Below are positions 41,262 to 50,538 of a DNA stretch of 64,000 nucleotides, piece after piece. The notes beneath the pieces are model-generated. The model was given only the letters and a program-made list of their open reading frames with translations. It was not told the DNA's origin and made no database searches. The position numbers and the translations under genes are program-made. The stretch is taken from assembly GCA_949879795.1 (NCBI GenBank), contig CATLBR010000010.1, positions 44,360 through 108,359 of the forward strand. Reading direction: 5' to 3'. Source of the stretch: an uncultured Hungatella sp. (GTDB lineage: Bacteria > Bacillota > Clostridia > Lachnospirales > Lachnospiraceae). Position 1 is the stretch's first letter. Each line of letters starts with the position of its first letter.

Positions 41262-44200
41262 CTACTGCAGTTGAAAAAGCTCTTCCACCGCCGCAGTTTT
41301 CTTTACATATTCTTCCATGGCCTCCTTTAGTCCTTCCTCCTCCTTCAGATTCAGGCACAGCGCCATCTGATTCAACAGGCTGAACCTGCTGTTTTTGTTT
41401 TCCCTGTCACGAATCTCACAGGCTACACTTCCCTCTTTCACCAGCACCTGCTTATTATCTTTCTGCTCATATATCTCATATTCCATGATCTCTCCCTCAA
41501 ACAGAACTTTCTGTTTGACGAAGATCCCCTGATACACCCGTCTTATATCATCCTGGTGAAACTGTTCTTCATTGGGGAGAATGCGGACTTTAAGCTCCAC
41601 CCTGGAATCTTTCTGACCCACATACTGAATAATGGCCTTGTCCAATATCTCTTCCGGAATCCGTATCTGGCCCGCCAGCTGTTTAAAGTATGGAAATACC
41701 ATCCCATCCTCCAAAAGCTGGTCGATGATCAGCTGACACAGCTGCCTTTGGTTCTTGCTGAGAGCAGGCAGTGTGCTGTAATAGCGGCTCAGCGCCAGAA
41801 GATAGATGGTGGAAACCCGCCCTTTCTCAACGACACCTGAAAGCATGGTCTCCAGATAATCGAACACCTTGTCCGCCGCAGGCACGTCATGAAGAAAATA
41901 CTCTGCGCTTTTTATGGTAAAATACGCTTTGACAACACTCTCCCCCGCCTTCTTCCGGGTGACATAAAAGGCGAATACCTGATCGATCCGGGACACCTGC
42001 CCCGTAAACATCATCTGAGCCAGAAGACGCTCCTCCATATCGCCGGTTTCCACCTGCTCCTTGACACTTTTCACCAGGATGCCGTACATCTGTTCACAGG
42101 TGCCGTTAAAATGTTCACACAGATAATCCAAAATAACCTTGTCCGCCTGTTTTGCCTCATAGACCTGAAACGCCATGGAGAGAAGACGGTCATTTTCGTC
42201 AAACATCCTGCCCAGAATCATAGATACACACAGATCTTTCAGACTTTCCTCCTCCACCTGACAGCCAAAGCTGTCAACAATGTGATAAGCCTCTTCCATA
42301 TATCCGTGGCGTACAAGAGCCTGGCACAGACCGCTTCTCTGCTTCGCGCCCAGCAGAGGCGCATCGGCGGCCAGAAGGGGAAGTATCCTCGCCTCCTCTT
42401 TCGGACAGTTTTGATAATACTGAATCAATCTCCATGTGAGCATCCTGCGGTACAGAGGGTGGAGGGAAAGCTGGCTTAAAGCCTGCTCCAGAAGTTTCTT
42501 TCCCTTCTGGTCAATACTCTCCTTCGTCACTTCCTCTTTGCAGGCCTCCAAAAGCAGCATGGGATGCTCCGGGTCAAGCTCAAAGCACTTTTTCTCCAGC
42601 TCCGGCTTGTCCATAGCCCTGGTCTTCACATATCCTATCTCAGTGTATCTGTTCCCGTATGCATCCTGAAAAAGAAGGCTCACCTCCCCGGAAAAAATAG
42701 GCACGTAAGCCACCCCATTCTCCAGAGGGTGCACGGTCTCCTCCGTCAGTTCCTGATAGCACACCACCACATACTTCATCAGAGGATTCCTGCAGCTGAC
42801 CCTGTAGGACTTTAAAAGAGAGGGCAAAACCCTGGCTATGGCGGAATCCACCATATCCGGGTAGATCATCTCGTTGTAGATCACCGCCAGACGGCGGTTG
42901 ATCCTGGACTCCAGAACCTGTTCCACCGCAAACCGGCTGATATCCATCTCGTACGCCTGATAGATCGTGCTCTCCTTGCTCACATAGCGGATCATATTCT
43001 CATAGAGTACTTCTCTGCTTTTCCGGTCCAGATCATGTTCATAGGAAAAATAGAGAAGAACCTGTCTGGGTATGGCGTGGCTGTAATCTCTGGGCAGGGA
43101 ATACAGAAAATGCTCATACAGGCGGGTAAGGCTCAACTGCTGCTGCACCGCCCGGTCGTACCATACAAAATCAGCCTCTTTCTGACAGCCGCCGCGGATC
43201 ATCAGGCTGCACACCGCCTCCAGTATCTCCCTGTTTTGAAATTCCTCATACAGTCTTTTCAACATACGGCAACACAGAGGCTGAGAATGTCTGCTGACGC
43301 CTGACAGCCGGGCGGCCTTCACCGCCAGTTCCTGTCCTACCAACTGTTTTTTTGAGCCGTAATTCAGAGCCTGCAGCTCCATAGCCCCGATTCCGTACAG
43401 AAGCTGGGGCATCTGATTCCATATCTCCAGAGCCTGCTGATAGAGGAAAGGACTGCGGCAGCCCTCCCCGTACAGCACTTTCATCTGGCTCAGAACATCG
43501 GCGGGATTCTCAAAACACCAATTTTCGTCGCACATGGTGTACAGGTAAAACAGAAGGTAATCGCTCCTGCCCTCATCCATATACTTGCCCAGGAGGCGCC
43601 TCAGGGCTTCTCTCCTCTCCTGGTCCGGAAAAACCTCCGTGAAAGCATACTCATACAGACAGTACCAACCTGGATTTTCCATCCGCTCCTGGTACACCTG
43701 GTCTTTGCATTCTTCCAGATAAGGTCCAGCCTCTTTATATCTCCCCAGAGCAGTCATCAGCTCCCCCTGGAGCAGCGACAAGAGAGCCGACTGTCCTCCG
43801 CTCATTCGCAGCTGTTCAAGCTCCTCTGCCATCTGGCTTTTCAGTTCCTCTCTGCCCTCCCTCCCGGCCTGGTATTCCAGACGCAGGGACAGATATCTGG
43901 CATAGCGCTTCTGCACCGGCATTCTCTCCCTGGCTGGCATTCCGTGGGCTTCGACCACGACCTTGATGGTCTCGTACATGGTCTCCAGAATGATACTTCC
44001 GTAGTTCTTTCCTCCATGGAGTGCCGCAGGGTTGATCTCATAGGGGAAACGGCAGATACCCCCGAGAAAATCCTCATCGCTTATGGTCTTATGGATGCTC
44101 TGGATAAATCCTCCCTCTATCCTCACAGTGACGGGCAGATATCCCCATCCTTCTTTTTTAATCTCAACATAATCGGAGATGACTCCATCCGGGGCATAGT

Positions 44201-44804
44201 ACTCCCGGTTCAGATTCTCCACCTCAAGTTTTACCGGTTTTTTTATACCCAGAGCGATAAAAAACTGTTCCAGCTGTCCGAACCGGCTGCCCTGGCCGTG
44301 AAGACCGTCGTAGACTGCCCGTATATGTATATCCTGCATAAAAGGGGCCTCTGTGAAATCTCTGAACTCAAACAATCTGAGAGCCAGGTCGTAATCCTTT
44401 TTAGCCAGGGCAGCAAAATCCCCCTGCTCCTTCAGCTGACTCAATATCTTTCCTGAATTTCCCGCCCCCACACGAAAAGAATAAGGAATCTCTTTTTCTC
44501 CGCTGTTGGTCACCAGATAAAAAGATCCCTCTATCATATCTCCGTATTCCAGATACCTGCTGTCTATCTCGTACCCGATATGACTGCGAAGCCCTCCGAA
44601 AGAAGGGGCCAGAACCCTGACTCTGGGGTTTGAAGAGTACACCAGTCCTTTGCCATGAATCTGATTGTCACAGGTTGCCAGCAGTTCCCGCCTGGTTCTC
44701 TCTCCAGCCTTGATCTCCTCCTCCACCACGGATGGCTCCACAGTCATAACCGGCATTTCCATATCGATGATGCCTTTTGCCAGGCGGTTGATCCGCTCTC
44801 TCAT
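41262..44804 (-). CDS. DUF5717 family protein, 1180 residues
   Basis: A very large soluble protein. The N-terminal part (about 60-200) looks like beta-sandwich material (GLRSHIGYEIDSRYLEYGDM; IEGSFYLVTNSGEKEIPYSF). The rest is mainly helical repeats with TPR-like periodicity, ending in a beta-rich tail (VELKVRILPNEEQFHQDDIR). No signal peptide or membrane segment. It matches what I know as DUF5717, which travels with DUF5716. It is the first gene of the operon, after an extended -10 promoter candidate near 44849. Function unknown; a scaffold role fits its size and repeat content. Confidence 0.82.
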   Translation of the reverse strand: MRERINRLAKGIIDMEMPVMTVEPSVVEEEIKAGERTRRELLATCDNQIHGKGLVYSSNPRVRVLAPSFGGLRSHIGYEIDSRYLEYGDMIEGSFYLVTNSGEKEIPYSFRVGAGNSGKILSQLKEQGDFAALAKKDYDLALRLFEFRDFTEAPFMQDIHIRAVYDGLHGQGSRFGQLEQFFIALGIKKPVKLEVENLNREYYAPDGVISDYVEIKKEGWGYLPVTVRIEGGFIQSIHKTISDEDFLGGICRFPYEINPAALHGGKNYGSIILETMYETIKVVVEAHGMPARERMPVQKRYARYLSLRLEYQAGREGREELKSQMAEELEQLRMSGGQSALLSLLQGELMTALGRYKEAGPYLEECKDQVYQERMENPGWYCLYEYAFTEVFPDQERREALRRLLGKYMDEGRSDYLLFYLYTMCDENWCFENPADVLSQMKVLYGEGCRSPFLYQQALEIWNQMPQLLYGIGAMELQALNYGSKKQLVGQELAVKAARLSGVSRHSQPLCCRMLKRLYEEFQNREILEAVCSLMIRGGCQKEADFVWYDRAVQQQLSLTRLYEHFLYSLPRDYSHAIPRQVLLYFSYEHDLDRKSREVLYENMIRYVSKESTIYQAYEMDISRFAVEQVLESRINRRLAVIYNEMIYPDMVDSAIARVLPSLLKSYRVSCRNPLMKYVVVCYQELTEETVHPLENGVAYVPIFSGEVSLLFQDAYGNRYTEIGYVKTRAMDKPELEKKCFELDPEHPMLLLEACKEEVTKESIDQKGKKLLEQALSQLSLHPLYRRMLTWRLIQYYQNCPKEEARILPLLAADAPLLGAKQRSGLCQALVRHGYMEEAYHIVDSFGCQVEEESLKDLCVSMILGRMFDENDRLLSMAFQVYEAKQADKVILDYLCEHFNGTCEQMYGILVKSVKEQVETGDMEERLLAQMMFTGQVSRIDQVFAFYVTRKKAGESVVKAYFTIKSAEYFLHDVPAADKVFDYLETMLSGVVEKGRVSTIYLLALSRYYSTLPALSKNQRQLCQLIIDQLLEDGMVFPYFKQLAGQIRIPEEILDKAIIQYVGQKDSRVELKVRILPNEEQFHQDDIRRVYQGIFVKQKVLFEGEIMEYEIYEQKDNKQVLVKEGSVACEIRDRENKNSRFSLLNQMALCLNLKEEEGLKEAMEEYVKKTAAVEELFQLQ

Positions 44805-44848
44805 GTCTCTTCACCCGTTTTCATTGGTCAAATTTATCTCTGGGATTT

Positions 44849-44857
44849 ATTCTAGCA
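44849..44857 (-). promoter_or_regulatory. Extended -10 promoter candidate for the DUF5717 operon
   Basis: TGC-TAGAAT on the minus strand (TAGAAT at 44849-44854) lies about 45 bp before the DUF5717 start codon. It has the extended -10 TGn element but no clear -35 box. Confidence 0.4.
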
Positions 44858-44888
44858 CATTTTTTTCCGTTTTACTACACGAAAGTTA

Positions 44889-44916
44889 TTGCATTTTTCA
44901 AAAAACGTGGTACAAT
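44889..44916 (+). promoter_or_regulatory. Promoter of the tRNA-Ala/tRNA-Val pair
   Basis: TTGCAT (44889-44894) and TACAAT (44911-44916) with a 16-bp spacer lie 9 bp before the tRNA-Ala gene, in divergent orientation to the DUF5717 operon promoter. Confidence 0.65.
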
Positions 44917-44925
44917 ATAGTCACT

Positions 44926-45001
44926 GGGGCATTAGCGCAGTTGGGAGCGCGCAACATTCGCATTGTTGAGGTCACGGGTTCGAATCCCGTATGCTCCACC
45001 A
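44926..45001 (+). tRNA. tRNA-Ala (anticodon CGC), CCA encoded
   Basis: A complete cloverleaf: acceptor stem GGGGCAT/ATGCTCC with the G3-U70 pair that identifies alanine tRNAs, a D-arm GCGC...GCGC, an anticodon arm CAACA-TTCGCAT-TGTTG giving anticodon CGC (reads GCG), and a T-arm ACGGG-TTCGAAT-CCCGT, followed by ACCA. It is 24 bp upstream of the tRNA-Val gene. Confidence 0.96.
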
Positions 45002-45024
45002 TCCAATTTCATTTTCACCACTAT

Positions 45025-45098
45025 GGAAGCATAGCTCAGCCGGGATGAGCGTTCGCCTCACACGCGAGAGGTCATGGGTTCGAGCCCCATTGCTTCCA
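45025..45098 (+). tRNA. tRNA-Val (anticodon CAC), CCA not encoded
   Basis: Cloverleaf with acceptor stem GGAAGCA/TGCTTCC, D-arm GCTC...GAGC, anticodon arm TTCGC-CTCACAC-GCGAG giving anticodon CAC (reads GTG), T-arm ATGGG-TTCGAGC-CCCAT and discriminator A. An eight-T run follows directly, so the CCA end must be added by an enzyme and the T-run probably ends transcription. Confidence 0.95.
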
Positions 45099-45184
45099 TT
45101 TTTTTTGCCTGCGGCATACTTTGCTTATCAGCTGTAACAGTTCGGACTGCCGGGATGTTACTATTCAGCTTATAGGGAGTGCAG

Positions 45185-45718
45185 ATGATGTTGTCAGATC
45201 CTATGACATTATACAAGTTGATGAATCTTTACATGTTAAAGCAAGTTAATTTTCCGCTGACGAATTCCCAGTTAACGGATTTTTTTCTTGCCCATGAATA
45301 TGCCACCTACTTTACACTCCAGCAGGCTCTGAACGAACTGTCCGAGGCAGGACTCATCCGCGTGGAGGCCGGCCACAAAACCACCCGCTATGAGATCACC
45401 CGTGAGGGGGAAGAGACTCTGAATTTCTTTGGAAACAATATCCCTCCCGCCATCGTGGCCGACATGGCACGGTACCTGAAGGAACACAAGTTCCGCATGC
45501 GCAACGAGGTAGGCCTTGTGGCAGACTATTACAAATCCACCAACCAGGATTACATTGTTCACTGTGGGATCCGGGAAGGCAAAACCTGTCTCCTGGATTT
45601 AAGCGTCTCCGTCCCTGACCGGGAGCAGGCCGAGTCCATGTGCGGTCTGTGGGAAGAAAAAAGTCAGGAGATTTACTCAAGCATTATGAAATCTCTGCTG
45701 AGAGATTCCGATTCCTGA
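45185..45718 (+). CDS. DUF4364 family protein (winged-helix-like)
   Basis: A 177-residue protein. The first 80 residues look like a winged helix-turn-helix (TNSQLTDFFLAHEYATYFTL; QQALNELSEAGLIRVEAGHK; TRYEITREGEETLNFF), and the rest matches DUF4364 of Clostridia. It may be a DNA-binding regulator. Two ATGs stand together at 45185 and 45188; AGGGAG is 5 nt before the first. It follows the tRNA genes on the same strand and precedes a small membrane protein gene by 18 bp. Confidence 0.85.
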   Translation: MMLSDPMTLYKLMNLYMLKQVNFPLTNSQLTDFFLAHEYATYFTLQQALNELSEAGLIRVEAGHKTTRYEITREGEETLNFFGNNIPPAIVADMARYLKEHKFRMRNEVGLVADYYKSTNQDYIVHCGIREGKTCLLDLSVSVPDREQAESMCGLWEEKSQEIYSSIMKSLLRDSDS

Positions 45719-45736
45719 AAGAAAGGACTTAACTCC

Positions 45737-46099
45737 ATGAAACTTAAGGCATTTTTCCGGGCAAAGCAGCAGGAGCTGGCCCACCAGAAGAAACTGCTGA
45801 AGCGAAAAACATTTATTTTGAAGGTGAAGATTTTTTTCCTCGGGGTTCTGCCGGTAGTCATTGCCCTGCTGGCTGTAAAAACCCTCCAGATATTGCTGCA
45901 AATCAAACTGAGGGAAGCTGCCTCGGCCGCCCTCACCCCGGATTCCCCGGAGAATTCTCTTTCAAAACCTGTCATAAAGCCTGTATCTCAGACTTCTTTC
46001 AAACCGGAGTTTATCACCCCCGTACCGGTGCCCGGAACATCCGCCTGCCCGCAGCCAGACAAATCTGTGTCTGCTGTTCCCGCCATGTCTGATGATTAA
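45737..46099 (+). CDS. Small single-pass membrane protein with Pro/Ser-rich tail
   Basis: A 120-residue protein: a basic cytoplasmic N-terminus (about 30 residues, Lys/Arg/Gln-rich), one membrane helix (FFLGVLPVVIALLAVKTLQI, about 33-52), and an external tail rich in Pro, Ser and Thr with no motif. It probably shares a transcript with the DUF4364 gene and ends at a strong terminator. No function can be given. Confidence 0.7.
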   Translation: MKLKAFFRAKQQELAHQKKLLKRKTFILKVKIFFLGVLPVVIALLAVKTLQILLQIKLREAASAALTPDSPENSLSKPVIKPVSQTSFKPEFITPVPVPGTSACPQPDKSVSAVPAMSDD

Positions 46100-46103
46100 A
46101 TCA

Positions 46104-46148
46104 AAAAGAGAGACTTGAAGATTCCTTTCCGTTCATCGTCTCTCTTTT
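46104..46148. terminator. Bidirectional rho-independent terminator
   Basis: AAAAGAGAGAC (46104-46114) and GTCTCTCTTTT (46138-46148) are perfect 11-bp arms with A/T tails on both sides. It separates the plus-strand DUF4364 unit from the end of the long minus-strand operon; the right arm overlaps the lysozyme stop codon. Confidence 0.88.
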
Positions 46149-47019
46149 ACTTTGTCAGACGGTAATTTCCGCCTTCATCAAAAAAGTACATAGTGTCTTC
46201 TATTTTCAATGCCGTCCTTTTCACCATCTGGTGGTCCTTGTAATAATACGTTTTCCCGTTGATAGTCCTCCAGCCTGTTCCCGGGTAAGTCTCTTTATAG
46301 TTTTCAAAGACAAATTCCAGACAAACGCTTCCCTCGATTCCAGGTACCGTTCCGTTGTCCGTACACCGCCACAGTGTTCTGTTCTCAAATGTGTGCGCCA
46401 TCCCGTAACGGCAGTACCAGATATCATATGAAATCCGCTTTGTCTCCATGTGCTGTGTCAGCCATTCATTGTCCCCCAGCACCGCGGCTCTGTAGCCTGC
46501 GTCCTCTATAACTCTGCAGAACGCCTGAACCTGATCTGTGATCTGGCTCTTTGTCATCCCCCTGTTCAAAAGTTCCTGGGACTCCACATCATAGGCAATG
46601 GGATAGGACACTTTGTAGTCCTTTACAATATCCAGAACATATCTGGCTTCCTGTTCAGCGCCTTTTACATCCATGGCGTTCCCGTAAAAGCAGACTCCTG
46701 TGTCCAGGCCCATACTTTCCGCGTTTGAAATATTGGTTTTGAAATAAGGGTCCATGTCTTTGTAATATCCAAGGCTCACCATCACAAAGGACACATCGCT
46801 TTTCGCTATCTGTTTCCAGTTGATATCCCCCGCCCGGTTCTGATACTTGGTTATCGTGATCCCTTTTGCCAGGGCCCCCCTGACCACCGCCTTGCCGTCG
46901 GCGGAAATCCAGTACCCATTGACATTGGACCAGGGCTCGAAGCCCAGAGCCTGAACGGGACTGCCCAGCCCCAGCAGAACCGCCATGGCCAGTGCGGCAA
47001 GTTTATCCTTATTCTTCAT
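46147..47019 (-). CDS. Secreted GH25-type lysozyme
   Basis: A 290-residue protein with a signal peptide (KLAALAMAVLLGLGSPVQALG) and a GH25 muramidase-like domain: GITITKYQNRAGDINWKQIA near residue 54, FVMVSLGYYKDMDPYF, and the Asp-x-Glu motif in YPIAYDVESQELL near 143. The C-terminal 30 residues (GWRTINGKTYYYKDHQMVKR) look like a choline-binding-type/cell-wall repeat. It would cleave peptidoglycan outside the cell. The first catalytic Asp of the family is not obvious (ITKYQ in place of DVS-type), so activity is uncertain. Its start overlaps the preceding stop by one base. Confidence 0.85.
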   Translation of the reverse strand: MKNKDKLAALAMAVLLGLGSPVQALGFEPWSNVNGYWISADGKAVVRGALAKGITITKYQNRAGDINWKQIAKSDVSFVMVSLGYYKDMDPYFKTNISNAESMGLDTGVCFYGNAMDVKGAEQEARYVLDIVKDYKVSYPIAYDVESQELLNRGMTKSQITDQVQAFCRVIEDAGYRAAVLGDNEWLTQHMETKRISYDIWYCRYGMAHTFENRTLWRCTDNGTVPGIEGSVCLEFVFENYKETYPGTGWRTINGKTYYYKDHQMVKRTALKIEDTMYFFDEGGNYRLTK

Positions 47020-48143
47020 TAGTCACCTTTACGAAATCTGTTAATCTCATCTGCCAAAAGTTTCATCTGTTCAATCAGGGAATCAAACATACCATATTGG
47101 TACAGTTTAACTCCCACCATACCCACAGGAACCGCCAAAATCATCCCTGAAAGCCCGTGGATCTTAAACCCCACATATAGAAAAACCAATGTCAGCAGAG
47201 GCGGAAGCCCTATGGAATCCCCCACGATCTTGGGCTGTATAATCTGACGTACCACCTGAGTGAGCACATACAGAAGAATCAGCCCCACCGCAAAGGCCGC
47301 CTCCCCCGACAGCAGCTTCACCAGAGCCCACGGAAACAATGCTGTCCCTGTTCCGAAAAGGGGAAGAAAATCCAATATGGCAATGAGTACAGCCAGCAAA
47401 ACCCCATACCGGACTCCCAGAACTATAAAGCCGGCCGCCAGCACTCCTGCCACTATGAACATGATCCGGAACTGCGCAAGAAAATAGCCTCCGATAAGAT
47501 TTTTTAAATCTTTCCTGAACAGTGTGATGTAGGAATCCAGGCTTTTTGGCATCAGCTTTCTGAAAAAAGTCCTCACCTGATCCTGCTGGGCGATAAAAAA
47601 ATAAGATGAGAGAATCACTACGATGGAATAAACCAGCGCCGCTGGAATTCCTCTGGCTACATTTCCCGCCACCGTCACAGTGGGGAACGCCGCCCGCTGC
47701 ATGATACCCCCAAACAGTTCTCCCAGATTCTCGTTGATCTGCTTAAATCCGTCCTGAACTGCTTTTGGCATCCCAGCCATCAGCCGGTTCAGAGAATCCA
47801 ACGCCTCCAGAATCTCCAGTTTCATGGTCTCATAAATTTCCGGCAGATCTCCCGCCAAAGCCTTGAGCTCCGTGAAAAGTCTCCCCAGCAGAAGATAAAA
47901 GCCGCCGATAACCAGAGCCAGGACCGCCACGATCACAAGAACGGAGCTGTGCCTGCGCACCAGTTTCAAACGCTTTTCCAGAAATTTCACCAGTGGGTTG
48001 GCCACCATGGCTATGAGCCACCCGATGACGAAGGGCATGAAAAATTTCAAAAGCCAGGGGCCCAGAATACACACCAACACAATTTCTGTCACGGGAATCA
48101 GAATATTTAAAAGAATTCTAGGTATCCTTCTTCCGTCTTCCAT
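47019..48143 (-). CDS. AI-2E family transporter, YtvI-like
   Basis: A 374-residue protein with about eight membrane helices and the PerM/AI-2E family pattern: KFFMPFVIGWLIAMVANPLV near residue 35, a long periplasm-like amphipathic segment (about 85-155), and later GVRYGVLLAVLIAILDFLPL with FGTGTALFPWAL and QIIQPKIVGDSIGLPPLL, which carry the conserved proline-rich core. Sporulating Firmicutes have such proteins as YtvI. Transport substrate unknown. It lies 13 bp after hisC and overlaps the lysozyme gene. Confidence 0.88.
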   Translation of the reverse strand: MEDGRRIPRILLNILIPVTEIVLVCILGPWLLKFFMPFVIGWLIAMVANPLVKFLEKRLKLVRRHSSVLVIVAVLALVIGGFYLLLGRLFTELKALAGDLPEIYETMKLEILEALDSLNRLMAGMPKAVQDGFKQINENLGELFGGIMQRAAFPTVTVAGNVARGIPAALVYSIVVILSSYFFIAQQDQVRTFFRKLMPKSLDSYITLFRKDLKNLIGGYFLAQFRIMFIVAGVLAAGFIVLGVRYGVLLAVLIAILDFLPLFGTGTALFPWALVKLLSGEAAFAVGLILLYVLTQVVRQIIQPKIVGDSIGLPPLLTLVFLYVGFKIHGLSGMILAVPVGMVGVKLYQYGMFDSLIEQMKLLADEINRFRKGD

Positions 48144-48156
48144 TCAATCACCAGCC

Positions 48157-49215
48157 TTATAATCTTTCCAGATAGGACTCTAAAAAGTCGTACAGTACCT
48201 CCATCTCTTCATCTGTTCCCACAGTCACCCTCAGGTAATTGTCCAGTCTGGGCGCCCGGAAATATCTTACATAGATCCTTCCCCTCCTCAGCGCCTCAAA
48301 AAGCTGTGCAGCTTTCACTCTCGGATGAGTGATAAACAAAAAGTTGGTCCGGGAATCAGTGCAGGAAAAACCCAGACGGGAAAGTCGTGCCTTGGCATTC
48401 TCCCTGGTCTTCATAATCTTACCTGTGGTTTCTCTGAAATACGCCTCGTCCCTCACCGCCTCCGCCCCGAGGATAATGGAAGGCATATTCATAGTGTAGG
48501 AATTGTAGGAATATTTTACATTTCCCAGAGCCTGAATCAACTCTTCCTGACCCATGGCATACCCGACGCGCATCCCCGCCATGGACCTGGATTTGCTGAA
48601 TGTCTGCACAATCAGAAGATTGTCATACCGTTCAATAAGCGGCAGAGCGGATTCGCCTCCAAAATCAATGTACGCCTCGTCCACAATCACCACACTGTCC
48701 CTGTTGGCTTTCACTATCTCCTCGACCTGGTCTAAAGGAAGGAACACGCCTGTAGGCGCATTGGGATTTGGAAATATGATTCCCCCGTTCTCTCTCCTGT
48801 AATCCTCCGGCTTTATACGAAAGTCTCCGTCAAGGGCGGGAGTCTCATAGGGAATTCCAAACAGCTGTGCCCACACCGGATAAAAAGAGTATGTCACATC
48901 CGGGAACAGTATGGGTTTCCCCGAGTTAAAAAAAGTGAGAAACGCCATGCCGAGCACATCGTCAGAGCCTACTCCCACAAAAATCCTTTCCTTGGGCAGG
49001 TGATAACAGTCTGCCAGCGCCTCCACCAGGATATCTGCCGAGGGGTCGGGATATTTACGAAACCAGGCAGGATCCATGTTTCTCAGCGCCTTCTCCACCG
49101 CAGGAGCAGGCGGGTATGGATTCTCGTTGGTATTCAGCTTGATTATGGTTTCTCCCTGGGGCTGTTCTCCCGGCACGTAGGGCTCCACCTCTCTTATATA
49201 TGTTCTCCAGCTCAT
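48157..49215 (-). CDS. hisC: Histidinol-phosphate aminotransferase
   Basis: A 352-residue class II PLP-dependent aminotransferase: TIIKLNTNENPYPPAPAVEK (residue 23), VGSDDVLGMAFLTFFNSGKP, PNPNAPTGVFLP, DEAYIDFGGE and the PLP lysine in QTFSKSRSMAGMRVGYAMG (about 212). It makes L-histidinol phosphate in histidine synthesis, although HisC-type enzymes can also act on aromatic amino acids. No other his genes are nearby. GGGAGG stands 8 nt before the ATG. Confidence 0.92.
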   Translation of the reverse strand: MSWRTYIREVEPYVPGEQPQGETIIKLNTNENPYPPAPAVEKALRNMDPAWFRKYPDPSADILVEALADCYHLPKERIFVGVGSDDVLGMAFLTFFNSGKPILFPDVTYSFYPVWAQLFGIPYETPALDGDFRIKPEDYRRENGGIIFPNPNAPTGVFLPLDQVEEIVKANRDSVVIVDEAYIDFGGESALPLIERYDNLLIVQTFSKSRSMAGMRVGYAMGQEELIQALGNVKYSYNSYTMNMPSIILGAEAVRDEAYFRETTGKIMKTRENAKARLSRLGFSCTDSRTNFLFITHPRVKAAQLFEALRRGRIYVRYFRAPRLDNYLRVTVGTDEEMEVLYDFLESYLERL

Positions 49216-49242
49216 AGGCCATTCCTCCCTTATTCTTGGACA

Positions 49243-50517
49243 TTATCTGCGGCTCATGCCGCAGTAGACGGCCACAGCCCCCGTCACAGCCAGGTAGAAC
49301 CAGGTTGTGGGATTGCTGAACCATGTGGTAAAAAATGACAGCATCATGTACACGGCAAACTGGGCATAAAGCAGATAACCTGCTGGATTTTTCATATCCT
49401 CGGATCTTTTTACCAGACAGTGAGCCGCCGCGCCCAGGATACATGCAAAGATCAAGACCCCCGGGATGCCGAAATCATAGTAGGCATCATAAAACAACGT
49501 CACTGTGGTCAGTTCCGTCTTGGTCACATAGGGGGGAAAACTGATCAGATAGGGGAACAAAAACTTGAGACCGGTCAGGGCCCACACCGGAAACAACATT
49601 CGGATACCGAAAGTATGGAAGGGCAGAGCCTCCACCAGACAGTCGAAGTTTTCGTAATTATTGGCAATATAAATATAGGGCTGTGAAATAAAAATGGGGA
49701 GCTGGCTGTTCTTCATCTCAAAGATTCCATTGAGATACGCGATGTCATGGCTTCGGGCTACCGTCAGGATTACATAAAACGGAAGCAGAGCCGCCAGTAT
49801 GGCAGGCAGTATCCATGGATTTAATCTCTTTTGATATGCGCCAAAGGTAAAGCACGCCACCAGTACTGAGAAAATCAGTTGAAATCTGGAAACACACAAC
49901 AGTGGTATGACCAGAGCCGTCACCGTCATGGCGATGGCCATTACATTCCGGTATGTCCGTCTGCTGCCTCCCTCCAGAAAAAAAATCACGGCGAGAGAAG
50001 GTACCAGAACACAGGACACCGTAAAGTAGTGGACACCTGTAATGTGGAACTCCGAGTAAGCATGGGGAACACCTCTCACAAACAGAGGGACATACTTAAG
50101 TTTTACTGCCTCAAAAAGGAATGCAGCCAGTGAAACCAGAGTCAGGACCTGCATACATCGAAAAACTGGACGGGCAAAAGATGCTTTTCTGCGCCTTCTT
50201 CTGCCCTGCTTTTCCACCTCAAGGCGGCCGGCAAATTCATAAGTCAGCCAGAAGCCCGCCTGTGCCAGATAAAAGCACACCCACGTCACCATATTCCAAT
50301 CGCTCTGGAGATTGCTCAGTTTTAAACAGGCCATGGCCTGCCCTCCCACCCAGAAGGCTGAGAACACTCCCCGAAGATGAATCAGATTGCCTGACCTATG
50401 ATAATCATAATAATATAGATAACCGGCCGCTGCCAGGAGAACCCCGCCGGACAGATAGTACCATCCGGCGCGGGAGCATCCATAGCTGACGGCGTAGCAG
50501 ATACTGTAAACTAACAT
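49243..50517 (-). CDS. Oligosaccharide repeat-unit (O-antigen) polymerase-like membrane protein
   Basis: A 424-residue protein with about ten membrane helices and a positively charged loop (GRRRRRKASFARP, about 112). The layout and the extracellular loop ending AYLNGIFEMKNSQLPIFISQ, followed by PYVTKTELTTVTLFYDAYYD and FGIPGVLIFACILGAAAHCL, match Wzy-type polymerases (oligosaccharide repeat unit polymerase family). It would join surface polysaccharide units. No other polysaccharide genes are next to it. It lies between ptsI and hisC in the long operon. Confidence 0.78.
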   Translation of the reverse strand: MLVYSICYAVSYGCSRAGWYYLSGGVLLAAAGYLYYYDYHRSGNLIHLRGVFSAFWVGGQAMACLKLSNLQSDWNMVTWVCFYLAQAGFWLTYEFAGRLEVEKQGRRRRRKASFARPVFRCMQVLTLVSLAAFLFEAVKLKYVPLFVRGVPHAYSEFHITGVHYFTVSCVLVPSLAVIFFLEGGSRRTYRNVMAIAMTVTALVIPLLCVSRFQLIFSVLVACFTFGAYQKRLNPWILPAILAALLPFYVILTVARSHDIAYLNGIFEMKNSQLPIFISQPYIYIANNYENFDCLVEALPFHTFGIRMLFPVWALTGLKFLFPYLISFPPYVTKTELTTVTLFYDAYYDFGIPGVLIFACILGAAAHCLVKRSEDMKNPAGYLLYAQFAVYMMLSFFTTWFSNPTTWFYLAVTGAVAVYCGMSRR

Positions 50518-50538
50518 ACGCCTCTGTCCTTTAGCTGC

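Noticed and set aside
44926..45098. tRNA pair as an integration site
   Set aside because: No integrase gene or duplicated tRNA end is seen within the window; flanks are ordinary chromosomal genes.
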